Assembly (NCBI GenBank): GCA_944321495.1
Contig: CALULP010000020.1
Coordinates: forward strand, 1-57,982
Length of the DNA stretch: 57,982 nucleotides
Direction of reading: 5' to 3'
Source of the DNA: an uncultured Bacteroides sp.
GTDB lineage: Bacteria; Bacteroidota; Bacteroidia; Bacteroidales; Bacteroidaceae
A program made the translations under genes and the position numbers. A model generated the notes under the pieces. The model did no database searches. It was not told where the DNA came from and saw only the letters and a list, made by a program, of their open reading frames with translations. Positions 32,730 through 40,929 of the stretch are shown here, one piece after another. Each line of letters opens with the position of its first letter. Position 1 is the first letter of the stretch.

Positions 32730-34450
32730 AACTATTTTCCTTATTCCTCACAGGCGGTGCCTTGTTGGCGCAAGGCACCGCCCTTTGGGGGCAAGCGAGC
32801 CAGCAGCCCAATATCATCTGGATAACCTGCGAGGACATTTCACCCTATATGTCTGCCTACGGCGACAAAGTGGTGAGGACGCCTCACATCGATGCTTTGG
32901 CCAGTGAGGGAGTACGCTTTCAGAGTGTGTACACTACGGCAGGAGTCAGTTCACCCAGCCGCTCGTGCATCATTACGGGCATGTATCCCATGTCGATAGG
33001 CACACAACACATGCGTACGTTGATAGAGAATCCCGAAGTTAGCAAGAAGATTGGAGTACCTTCCTATTCGGCAGTCTTGCCGGATTATGTCAAGGCGTTT
33101 CCCGAATACCTGCGCCTGCATGGTTACTATACGACTAACAACCTGAAAACCGACTATCAGTTTGTGGAGCCGGTCACGGTGTGGGACGAATGTGGTTCTG
33201 CTGCCACCTATCGGCATGCGCCGGAGGGACAACCGTTTTTCAGCATCTTCAACCTGTTTATCACCCACGAGTCGCAGCTCTTCGAGCAGTCGCCCTATTT
33301 TGACGAGCATCCCGAACTGCTGGTCGACCCGGCCGATGTTACCCTTCCGCCTTACTATAAGGACACGGAAGAAGCCCGCCGTTGCATGGCGCGCATGCTG
33401 AGCAATGTGCAGCTGATGGACTTCCACTTGGGGCAGATCATTGAGCAGTTGAAGCGGGATGGCGTGTACGACAACTCGTACATCTTTTTCTTCAGCGACC
33501 ATGGCGGCACCATGCCTTGGATGAAGCGCGAGATATTGGAGCGGGGCACGCACATCCCCTTCGTGGTGAAGTTTCCCAAAGGCTCCCATGCCGGCACGGT
33601 CAACGACGACCTCATCAGTTCGGTAGACTTTGCACCTACTATCCTTTCCTTGGCGGGTGTCGATATTCCCGGCCACATGCAGGGGCAAGCTTTCTTGGGT
33701 AGCCAGGCCTCCACGGAGAAGCGGAAGTACGTCTACGCCGCCCGCGACCGTTTGGACGAATGTTACGACCGGGTGCGCAGCGTGCGCGACAAGCGTTTCC
33801 GCTACATCTACAACTTTATGCCCGACCGCCCCAAATACATGAACGTCACCTATCGATTGGGCATACCCATGATGCGCGAATTGCTGCAACTGCACGAAGA
33901 AGGCAAACTGGACGCCTGCCAGGAGGATTGGTTCAAGCCTACCAAGCCGCAAGAAGAGCTCTACGATGTGGTGAACGACCCGCACGAGCTGCACAACCTG
34001 GCCGGTGACCCTGCCTACAAAGGCAAGCTGGAAGAGCTGCGCACCGCCTTTCGCCGTTGGATGGACGAGGTAGGCGACCTTTCCTACATGTCCGAAAGGG
34101 AAATGATAACCAATTGGTGGCACGGACAAAACCATGCGCCGCTTACTGCAGGGCCGGTCCTCCACAATGTGGCAGGTGGCTACACCCTGTCCTGTCCCAC
34201 AAAAGGTGCCTCCATCGGATATAAAATACTGAAGCCGGGTGAAAACGATGTCAAAAGGAAAGCCGTCCGCCAGTCTTTCGATTCTGGTTATGTCATCAGG
34301 AAGCAGCCCAACGGGGTGGAGGAAGAAGTCGACACACCCTGGCAAGTCTACCGGGAAGGCATGGTGCTGAGCCTGAGTCCAGGCGACCGCCTGCTGGTCA
34401 ATGCCAAGCGCATCGGCTATGAGGAGAATGTGCAAACCTTTAATTTTTAA
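32726..34450 (+). CDS. Sulfatase (S1 family, serine type) 2
   Basis: The 574-residue exported enzyme has a signal peptide to about residue 24 (LWGQA). Its metal site is IIWITCEDISPYM, where Cys-Glu-Asp replaces the more usual Asp-Asp pair. The maturation motif is S75-S-P-S-R79 in GVSSPSRSCIITGMYP, and the second metal site is FFFSDHGGTMPW. LYDVVNDPHELHNLA marks the end of the sulfatase fold. About 110 further residues form an extra C-terminal beta domain with EEEVDTPWQVYREG. Its start overlaps the previous gene, so translation is coupled. Substrate unknown. Confidence 0.95.
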   Translation: MKLFSLFLTGGALLAQGTALWGQASQQPNIIWITCEDISPYMSAYGDKVVRTPHIDALASEGVRFQSVYTTAGVSSPSRSCIITGMYPMSIGTQHMRTLIENPEVSKKIGVPSYSAVLPDYVKAFPEYLRLHGYYTTNNLKTDYQFVEPVTVWDECGSAATYRHAPEGQPFFSIFNLFITHESQLFEQSPYFDEHPELLVDPADVTLPPYYKDTEEARRCMARMLSNVQLMDFHLGQIIEQLKRDGVYDNSYIFFFSDHGGTMPWMKREILERGTHIPFVVKFPKGSHAGTVNDDLISSVDFAPTILSLAGVDIPGHMQGQAFLGSQASTEKRKYVYAARDRLDECYDRVRSVRDKRFRYIYNFMPDRPKYMNVTYRLGIPMMRELLQLHEEGKLDACQEDWFKPTKPQEELYDVVNDPHELHNLAGDPAYKGKLEELRTAFRRWMDEVGDLSYMSEREMITNWWHGQNHAPLTAGPVLHNVAGGYTLSCPTKGASIGYKILKPGENDVKRKAVRQSFDSGYVIRKQPNGVEEEVDTPWQVYREGMVLSLSPGDRLLVNAKRIGYEENVQTFNF

Positions 34451-34474
34451 TCAATCAATTAGCGTATATTAGAT

Positions 34475-35962
34475 ATGAAACCCTTTGATTTTAAGTTCCA
34501 TGCAAAAGCACAGGCCGTCACCCTGTTTTCGGCTCTGATGTGCAGTCATGGCAGCGTTTGGGCGCAGCCGAAAACCCAGACAGGAAATGACTCTGCCGGC
34601 GAGACCGGTAAGTACAACGTGCTCTTCATTGTAGCCGACGACCTGAACTGCGACCTGGGTTGCTTTGATGACCCCATTGTGAAGACGCCCAATCTGGACA
34701 AACTGCGCAGCAATGCCGTACGTTTCAACAACAACTATTGCCAGTATCCGTTCTCAGGACCCAGCCGTGCTTCTTTTCTCACCGGATATACTCCGGAACG
34801 TACTGGGGTGATGAATTTGGTTGCCAATTTCCGTGATAATCTGCCCGCTGCTGTCACTTTGCCCGAGTTATTTAAAAAGAACGGATATTTTACTGCACGG
34901 GTAGGAAAAGTGTTTCATGCCGGAGTGCCCAACGACATAGGCAAGCCAGGTAAAGACGACCCCCAGTCGTGGATGGACACCTTCAACCCCATCGGTATTG
35001 ATAAGACGCAAGAAGACAAGGTGATAAACTATACGCCGCAAAGGCCGTTGGGAAGTGCCTTGTGCTTTATGATGACCGAAGGATCGGATGACGAGCATAC
35101 TGATGCCATTGGGGCGAATATTGCCTGTAGCCTGATTAAGGAACACAAAGACCAGCCCTTCTTCATTGCTATGGGTTTCTATCGTCCGCATTCTCCCTAC
35201 GTGGCTCCTAAAAAGTACTTCGACCTGTACCCGATGGAGCAAATCACCCTTCCCGAAGTGCCTGAAGACGATTGGGACAACAAGCCCCTCTACGAGCGTT
35301 TCACCGACCCCTTGAACTGGGGAGTACCCGCAGATAAGTTGAAAGAAGCAAAGTGCGCTTACTATGCGTCTATCTCTTTTATGGATGCACAGATAGGGAA
35401 GTTGCTGGATACGTTGGAGCAAGAAGGGTTAAGCGAAAAGACGATTGTCGTTTTTTGCAGCGACAACGGCTACAACTTGGGACAACATGGCATGTGGAAG
35501 AAGCAAGCCTTGTTTGAACACACTACGCGTGTGCCCCTCATCATCTCCGTGCCGGGCGTCACTGTCGGGGAAGGCAAGACCTCGCGCGTCGTGGAACTGC
35601 TGGATATTTATCCGACTTTGGCTGAGATATGCGGGCTGAAACATACGCCCCGCGATTTGGACGGGCAAAGCCTGTTGCCATTGCTGAAAGATACGGAAGC
35701 CCCTTGGGAAGGTGCCGCGTATAGCTTGGTGCTGCGCGTAGCCAATCCAACGTTGACGTATATGAAAAAGGGCGAACGTGCCATGGGGCGTAGCATCCGT
35801 GTAGACCGCTACCGCTACACCGAGTGGGACGAAGGAGCCAAAGGTGGCGAGCTTTACGACTACGTGGCCGACCCCAACGAGTTCAACAACTTGTATAACA
35901 ATCCCAAATACAAGAAGCTGCAGGAAGAACTCCGGACGAAGTTGCATGCCAAGTACAAGTGA
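34475..35962 (+). CDS. Sulfatase (S1 family, serine type) 3, iduronate-2-sulfatase-like
   Basis: The 495-residue exported enzyme has an N-terminal signal around residues 10-30 (LMCSHGSVWA). Its metal site is LFIVADDLNCDLGCF, the maturation motif is S94-G-P-S-R98 in PFSGPSRASFLTGYTPERTG, and the second metal site is VFCSDNGYNLGQHGMWKK. The DDLNxDLGC and HGMWKK segments resemble the iduronate-2-sulfatase branch, so desulfation of a uronic-acid or related sugar is a reasonable guess only. It follows sulfatase 2 by 24 bases and is the last gene of this unit. Confidence 0.94.
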   Translation: MKPFDFKFHAKAQAVTLFSALMCSHGSVWAQPKTQTGNDSAGETGKYNVLFIVADDLNCDLGCFDDPIVKTPNLDKLRSNAVRFNNNYCQYPFSGPSRASFLTGYTPERTGVMNLVANFRDNLPAAVTLPELFKKNGYFTARVGKVFHAGVPNDIGKPGKDDPQSWMDTFNPIGIDKTQEDKVINYTPQRPLGSALCFMMTEGSDDEHTDAIGANIACSLIKEHKDQPFFIAMGFYRPHSPYVAPKKYFDLYPMEQITLPEVPEDDWDNKPLYERFTDPLNWGVPADKLKEAKCAYYASISFMDAQIGKLLDTLEQEGLSEKTIVVFCSDNGYNLGQHGMWKKQALFEHTTRVPLIISVPGVTVGEGKTSRVVELLDIYPTLAEICGLKHTPRDLDGQSLLPLLKDTEAPWEGAAYSLVLRVANPTLTYMKKGERAMGRSIRVDRYRYTEWDEGAKGGELYDYVADPNEFNNLYNNPKYKKLQEELRTKLHAKYK

Positions 35963-36284
35963 TGCTGGCATGTCAGGCATGTCTTTTTAAGTAAGAAACA
36001 TAAAAGACAAGTCCTTGCTTTGATAGCACTCCGTCGCTATCGTGTTGGCGATGGGATGCTGTCAAGCTCGCCATAGGTCGCTGTTTGGTCGGGGGCAGAG
36101 GGTTGCTTGTGTGGCGCTTTCCTTTGGGAGGAATTTTTCTCAGATTTTGCAACTATTTTGCAGGATACGAAAAACAATGTTTGCCTATTGTTGTACCTTT
36201 GACCCGAGAACTGTCGACAAGGAAAAGGAATTGCTTTCTGTCAGTATTCGAGAATAGAGTTGAACTCCCTAAAATATCTTATCA
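35963..36284 (+). promoter_or_regulatory. 322-base gap with the fourth sulfatase promoter and operator-like motif
   Basis: TACCTTTG at 36194-36201 is the -7 box, and no consensus -33 is present (AAAA at the place). TGCAGGATACGAAAAAC at 36159 repeats the element found upstream of the barrel gene, with TTGCAACTATT 11 bases before it. A CGCTATCGTGTTGGCG segment at about 36034 resembles the tandem units upstream of prfB. No gene is seen. Confidence 0.6.
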
Positions 36285-37967
36285 ATGAAAACATTACCCC
36301 AACTGAATTTTTTCCTGCTCTCCGCAGCCACCCTTTGCAGCTGCGCGGGCAAGCAGGCGGGCGAGTCAAGCCGTCCGAACATCCTTTACATCATGTGCGA
36401 CGACCATTCTTACCAGACCATCAGCGCGTATGGCAGTGAGGTGTCGCGCTTGGCACCTACGCCCAACATAGACCGGCTGGCTGCGGAAGGCATGCTGTTT
36501 GACCGCGCGTTTGTGGAAAACTCCCTTTCCGCTCCAAGCCGTGCCTGCCTGATGACAGGCCTTTACAGCCATCAGAATGGGCAGGAGCAGCTGTGTGAAG
36601 GTATTGATACCACGAAGGTGTTCTTTACCGAGCTTTTGCAAGGGGCAGGCTATGAGACGGGCATCGTGGGCAAGTGGCACCTGATGTGCGAGCCTAAGGG
36701 CTTTGATTACTACCATGTGCTGAACGACCAGGGACAATATTATAATCCCGCTTTCAAGAGTAAAGAAACGCATGGACAGTTTGTGCAAGAGCAGGGTTAT
36801 GCCACGTCGCTCATCACCCGCCATGCCATAGAGTTTCTCGATGGGCGCGACAAGAGCAAGCCTTTCTGCCTGATGGTGCACCACAAGGCTCCCCACCGCA
36901 ACTGGATGCCCGAGCAAAAGTATCTTGACCTGTATGAAGACGTGGAATTTCCCATACCCGAAACCTTTTGGGACGATTATGCCACTCGTGGTGTAGCGGC
37001 GCGTGAGCAGAAGATGAGTATTGCCAACGCCATGGAAATGGTGCAAGACCTGAAGGTGGAGGAATTGGCCGATACACTTACTCCCGAAGGCCGCTTCTCT
37101 TATGTCTGCCTGATGGGCGAATTGGGCCGGCTTACACCTGCAGAGCGTGCCGCTTGGGATGCCCACTACAAACCGCGCAACAAGAAGTTTCTGGAGGCTA
37201 AGCTTTCGGGCAAGGAACTTGCCGTGTGGAAGTATCAGAATTACATGAAAGACTACTTGCGTTGCATCAAGTCGATAGACGACAGTGTGGGCGAACTGCT
37301 GGCTTATCTGGAGAAAGAAGGCTTGTTGGACAATACGCTTATTGTTTACACGTCCGACCAAGGTTTTTGGATGGGCGAACACGGGTGGTTTGACAAACGC
37401 TTCATGTACGAGGAGTCTTTCCGCACACCGCTGTTGGTGCGCTATCCGCAGGGCATAAAGGCCGGCAGCCGGTGCAGTGCGCTGGTGCAGAACATTGATT
37501 TTGCCCCTACGCTGCTCAGTGTTGCCGGCGTTTCTGTGCCCGATGAGATGGAGGGACGTTCCCTGTTGCCGCTTTTTGGGGAAGGGCGTGACAGCGTGGA
37601 GTGGCGCAAAAGCATTTACTACCATTATTATGACTATCCCACTTTTCACCTGGTGCGCCGTCATGACGGGGTGCGTACCGACCGCTACAAGCTGATACAC
37701 TTCTATGGAAAAGGGGGCGAAGCCGGCGCTACGCCCAACATGTTGAAGCCGGGCACCCGCGAGAACCGTACCTTTAACATGCTGAAAGCAGCCCATTATT
37801 TCCCCGCTTCCAGTCCGGATGTCAATTATAATGAGTTGTACGATTTGCAGGAAGACCCTCATGAACTGAACAACCTGTATGGTAAGCCCGGCTATGAAGC
37901 CATTGCAGCCGAGTTGCAGCAGCTTTTGGATGATTATCGGAAAGACCTTAACGTACAGGAGTATTGA
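36285..37967 (+). CDS. Sulfatase (S1 family, serine type) 4, lipoprotein
   Basis: The 560-residue enzyme has a lipoprotein signal (TLCSC, Cys20). The metal site is ILYIMCDDHSYQT, the maturation motif is S82-A-P-S-R86 in LSAPSRACLMTGLYSHQNGQ, and GIVGKWHLM follows. VYTSDQGFWMGEHGWFDKRF gives the second metal site, and LYDLQEDPHELNNLYG closes the fold. It resembles the N-acetylglucosamine-6-sulfatase / choline-sulfatase-like branch, but assignment by eye is weak. It has its own promoter with the same box and operator-like motif as the barrel gene, which suggests shared control. Confidence 0.94.
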   Translation: MKTLPQLNFFLLSAATLCSCAGKQAGESSRPNILYIMCDDHSYQTISAYGSEVSRLAPTPNIDRLAAEGMLFDRAFVENSLSAPSRACLMTGLYSHQNGQEQLCEGIDTTKVFFTELLQGAGYETGIVGKWHLMCEPKGFDYYHVLNDQGQYYNPAFKSKETHGQFVQEQGYATSLITRHAIEFLDGRDKSKPFCLMVHHKAPHRNWMPEQKYLDLYEDVEFPIPETFWDDYATRGVAAREQKMSIANAMEMVQDLKVEELADTLTPEGRFSYVCLMGELGRLTPAERAAWDAHYKPRNKKFLEAKLSGKELAVWKYQNYMKDYLRCIKSIDDSVGELLAYLEKEGLLDNTLIVYTSDQGFWMGEHGWFDKRFMYEESFRTPLLVRYPQGIKAGSRCSALVQNIDFAPTLLSVAGVSVPDEMEGRSLLPLFGEGRDSVEWRKSIYYHYYDYPTFHLVRRHDGVRTDRYKLIHFYGKGGEAGATPNMLKPGTRENRTFNMLKAAHYFPASSPDVNYNELYDLQEDPHELNNLYGKPGYEAIAAELQQLLDDYRKDLNVQEY

Positions 37968-38039
37968 GGTGGCAAAATGCAATGGGATGCCTGTGGATGG
38001 AATGGCATGAATTCGATATAGGTTAAAACAACGTAAATT

Positions 38040-38080
38040 GCCCGCCATTGACGAAACTCGCGTCAATGGCGGGCTTTTTT
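38040..38080 (+). terminator. Terminator of the sulfatase region
   Basis: GCCCGCCATTGACG pairs perfectly with CGTCAATGGCGGGC around a short loop, followed by six T. It lies 73 bases after the fourth sulfatase stop. Confidence 0.9.
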
Positions 38081-38096
38081 ATCCGCAATAAATCCA

Positions 38097-38104
38097 TAAT
38101 TTTG
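38097..38104 (+). promoter_or_regulatory. Possible -7 box for the WG-repeat gene
   Basis: TAATTTTG fits TAnnTTTG and lies 63 bases upstream of the WG-repeat ATG, just after the terminator. No clear -33 is seen. Confidence 0.4.
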
Positions 38105-38167
38105 TAGTTAGGTTACAATGTATTACATGACCCCGGAGTAAATAGGTGGATTCAATCTAAATAACTG

Positions 38168-39730
38168 ATGTCAATGATTAGGTTTGAGTGTATAAGAAAC
38201 AACAAATTAGGATTCCTGTCGGAGTCCGGGCAGACCGTCGTGCCGCCTAAGTATGAATTGTCCAAATGGATGTATTTTGCACATCATCTTGGCTGCGTGT
38301 GCGTGGATGGTTTGTATGGACTTGTTGATATGGACGGCAAAGAGGTGGTTCCCCCGATATCGGAAGCAGATATCAGCGTGTATGATGGGCAGCATCAGTC
38401 CTTGTTTCTCATCAAAAAGGGCAAGGGTTGGGGCGTCTACGATGCGGAACTTGGAGCAATTGCAGCCCCGGCGATATATGAAAACATCAGGCCGTTCAGT
38501 GAAACGAGCGGGTACACCGCTGCGCGGCTGGATGGGCGTTACGGCTTTATATCGCGGGAAGGTGTCATGGCTTCCGATTTCAGGTATGAAGAGGCTTCTT
38601 CTTTCCGGTCCGGGCTGGCTATTGTCCGTAAGGATGGAAAGTATGGGCTGATGGACCATAACCTGAATCTGAAATCGCCTATGATTTATGAGTACATGGA
38701 TTTCTTGAGGAATGGCCTTATCCTAATAGAGTTTAAGGGGAAATGTGGCTGCCTGTCAAGGAAAGGCACGCTGGTAATTCCTCCCAGGTATAAAGGGATG
38801 GGAATCTCGACGAAGAACCTGGTTGAACTTATCGACGAGAACGGGAAGTCCTTTGTGTTTGATGCCGACGGGAAACCCTATCTGGAAACGCTGGCGCGCA
38901 GTGTTTATTATATTGACGGCAGCTACCGCTTTTTCAAATCAGGGATGGCGAGGGCAGAAAACAACGGCGCATGGGGGTATGTAGGCTATGACGGTAACCT
39001 GGCCGTTGATTACCGGTATGAAGATGCGGATGAATTCAATGGAGAGTTTGCAGCAGTGAAACTGAACGGCAAATGGGGTGTGATTAACAAAAAGGGTGAA
39101 ATGATAGTTCCCCCGGCATTCGATAGGGTATATGTGGAAAACTATAGTTTTAAGGTCGCGTATGGTTCTTTTAGTGATGACGGCTATTGTTCACGCTTTT
39201 TTGGAAAGTGGGGATTTATGAATCTTGGCGGGCAATTGATATATCCCGCAGAGCTGGATTCGGAATATGATATCAGGGAGGTGGGCAATGGCATCATTGC
39301 CGTTAAGGTTGACGGTAAATGGGGCTTGATAAATGACAGAGGTGACATCATTTCCCTTCCCATCTTTGATGGTCCGGGAGTCTGTAAGGGCAACTATGTA
39401 AATGTCACCATAGAAAAGAAAGAGGGAGTGATAGACAACCATGGCGAGTATGTGATAAGCCCGGTATATGCAGCTGTGAAGTTGCTGACCGGCAGGTATG
39501 CCGCCATATCGGAGGATGCGCGGCATTACGAGGTAGTGGACCTGGAAACAGGTGAGAAGGATGACACTGTTTATTACGGTGCTGATGGGATGCTGCATGA
39601 CGAGTCCGCCTTTAAGTTGCATGACGGGAAAGGCTGGTGCCTGTATTATGCCTTACGAACTCCCGTTTCAGATTATTTTGATGACATCAGGTCGGTTTCT
39701 ATTTATCGGGACATGGATACGGATGACTGA
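38168..39730 (+). CDS. WG-repeat protein
   Basis: The 520-residue protein is made of about 8-10 WG/KL repeats: for example GLVDMDGKEVVPPI, GKGWGVYDAELGAIAAPAIY, GRYGFISREG, NGAWGYVGYDGNLAVDYRY, GKWGVINKKGEMIVPPAFD and GKWGLINDRGDIISLP. These repeats form beta-propeller-like or stacked beta structures of unknown role. No signal peptide is visible, so it is likely cytoplasmic. The ATG at 38168 or the one at 38174 could be used. It is a single gene between two strong terminators, with codon use less GC-rich than the neighbours. Confidence 0.88.
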   Translation: MSMIRFECIRNNKLGFLSESGQTVVPPKYELSKWMYFAHHLGCVCVDGLYGLVDMDGKEVVPPISEADISVYDGQHQSLFLIKKGKGWGVYDAELGAIAAPAIYENIRPFSETSGYTAARLDGRYGFISREGVMASDFRYEEASSFRSGLAIVRKDGKYGLMDHNLNLKSPMIYEYMDFLRNGLILIEFKGKCGCLSRKGTLVIPPRYKGMGISTKNLVELIDENGKSFVFDADGKPYLETLARSVYYIDGSYRFFKSGMARAENNGAWGYVGYDGNLAVDYRYEDADEFNGEFAAVKLNGKWGVINKKGEMIVPPAFDRVYVENYSFKVAYGSFSDDGYCSRFFGKWGFMNLGGQLIYPAELDSEYDIREVGNGIIAVKVDGKWGLINDRGDIISLPIFDGPGVCKGNYVNVTIEKKEGVIDNHGEYVISPVYAAVKLLTGRYAAISEDARHYEVVDLETGEKDDTVYYGADGMLHDESAFKLHDGKGWCLYYALRTPVSDYFDDIRSVSIYRDMDTDD

Positions 39731-39820
39731 GAAATAAGGATAAAGCCTTGCGGTTCCGATTATGGGAAAAACGGTGCAGAGTGACAGGCTGGCTGCCGAT
39801 GATTCTGTGGCTTAAAGACA

Positions 39821-39860
39821 GACGGGGCGTACAACTTTTACAAAGGTTGTACGCCCCGTC
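39821..39860. terminator. Bidirectional terminator between the WG-repeat gene and korB
   Basis: GACGGGGCGTACAAC and GTTGTACGCCCCGTC form a 15-bp perfect stem. CGTTTTTT follows on the plus strand, so it can end the WG-repeat transcript; it also lies 41 bases beyond the korB stop. Confidence 0.88.
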
Positions 39861-39900
39861 CGTTTTTTCAGTGATATGGGCAGCGAAAGAGGCAAAGCCC

Positions 39901-40914
39901 TTACTTCACCTCCCAAGTGTCGTTGGTCAGCAGTAGTTCCTCGAAGTTGTGGTATTTCTTCTTGGCGCTGACTTCTTCAATCTGTGCATGTACGGCTTCA
40001 TCGTAGGTAGGCTCGTCCACATCGCGGATAACGCCGAGGGCAATGGGGAAGTCCGGCCCTTCCATCAGGGCGAGCTTCAGCTGGAGGGTGTTGTCCATGC
40101 AGTGGGCGTCGTGCACCAAGATGTCTTTTTCGGTGATGCCGTTCTCGCCCAGTTTCACTACTTTCAGCCCGAAACCTTCCTGCATCAAGCCGTATTCGTG
40201 GTTTTCGCCAAACAGCATGGGTTTGCCGTGTTCCAGGTAGATGGCATTCTTTGCGCGGCCTTCCTTGTTGTACACCGAGTCGTGCGTGCCGTTATTGAAG
40301 ATGACGCAATTTTGCAGGATTTCGCATACGGCGGCTCCCTTATGGGCGGCAGCGGCTTTCAGGATTTCTACCGTGCCTGCGGCATCGGTGGCAACGGCGC
40401 GGGCAAAGAAGCGTCCGCGTGCACCAAAGCAAAGTTCTGCGGGGTGGAAGGGGTCTTCTACCGTGCCGTAAGGCGAAGATTTGCTGACGAAGCCGCGGGG
40501 TGAGGTCGGGGAGTATTGTCCCTTGGTCAGGCCGTAGATGCGGTTGTTCAGCAGAATCATGTTGATATCCACGTTGCGGCGGATGGCATGGATGAAGTGG
40601 TTGCCGCCGATGGCAAGCCCGTCGCCGTCGCCTGAGATTTGCCAGATGGTAAGGTCGGGGTTGGCAATCTTTGCACCGGTGGAGATGGCTGCCGCACGCC
40701 CGTGAATGGTCTGCATGGCGTAGGTATTCATGTAGTAGGGTAGACGGCTGGAACATCCGATACCGGAGATGACGGCGGTTTCCCACGGTGCTTTGCCTAT
40801 CTCCGCCATGGCTTTGTGCAGTGATGCCAGGAAGAAGTGGTCGCCGCAACCGGGGCACCAACGGGGTTGTCCTTTCTTGAAATCTTTGGCTGTGAATATA
40901 GTGTTTTCGCTCAT
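39901..40914 (-). CDS. korB: 2-oxoacid:ferredoxin oxidoreductase, beta subunit
   Basis: The 337-residue TPP-binding subunit starts with WCPGCGDHFFLASLH, and the TPP/Mg motif is GDGDGLAIGGNHFIHAIRRN, followed by LLNNRIYGLTKGQYSPTS. With KorA it oxidises a 2-oxoacid, most likely 2-oxoglutarate, to the acyl-CoA and reduced ferredoxin in the anaerobic cytoplasm, or runs in reverse. It lies 15 bases after korA in a two-gene operon. No separate ferredoxin-like delta subunit is encoded here. Confidence 0.94.
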   Translation of the reverse strand: MSENTIFTAKDFKKGQPRWCPGCGDHFFLASLHKAMAEIGKAPWETAVISGIGCSSRLPYYMNTYAMQTIHGRAAAISTGAKIANPDLTIWQISGDGDGLAIGGNHFIHAIRRNVDINMILLNNRIYGLTKGQYSPTSPRGFVSKSSPYGTVEDPFHPAELCFGARGRFFARAVATDAAGTVEILKAAAAHKGAAVCEILQNCVIFNNGTHDSVYNKEGRAKNAIYLEHGKPMLFGENHEYGLMQEGFGLKVVKLGENGITEKDILVHDAHCMDNTLQLKLALMEGPDFPIALGVIRDVDEPTYDEAVHAQIEEVSAKKKYHNFEELLLTNDTWEVK

Positions 40915-40929
40915 GATGTCATCCTCCTT

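Noticed and set aside
36042..36288. Small plus-strand frames before the fourth sulfatase
   Set aside because: They overlap the promoter and operator-like elements and show no conserved features.
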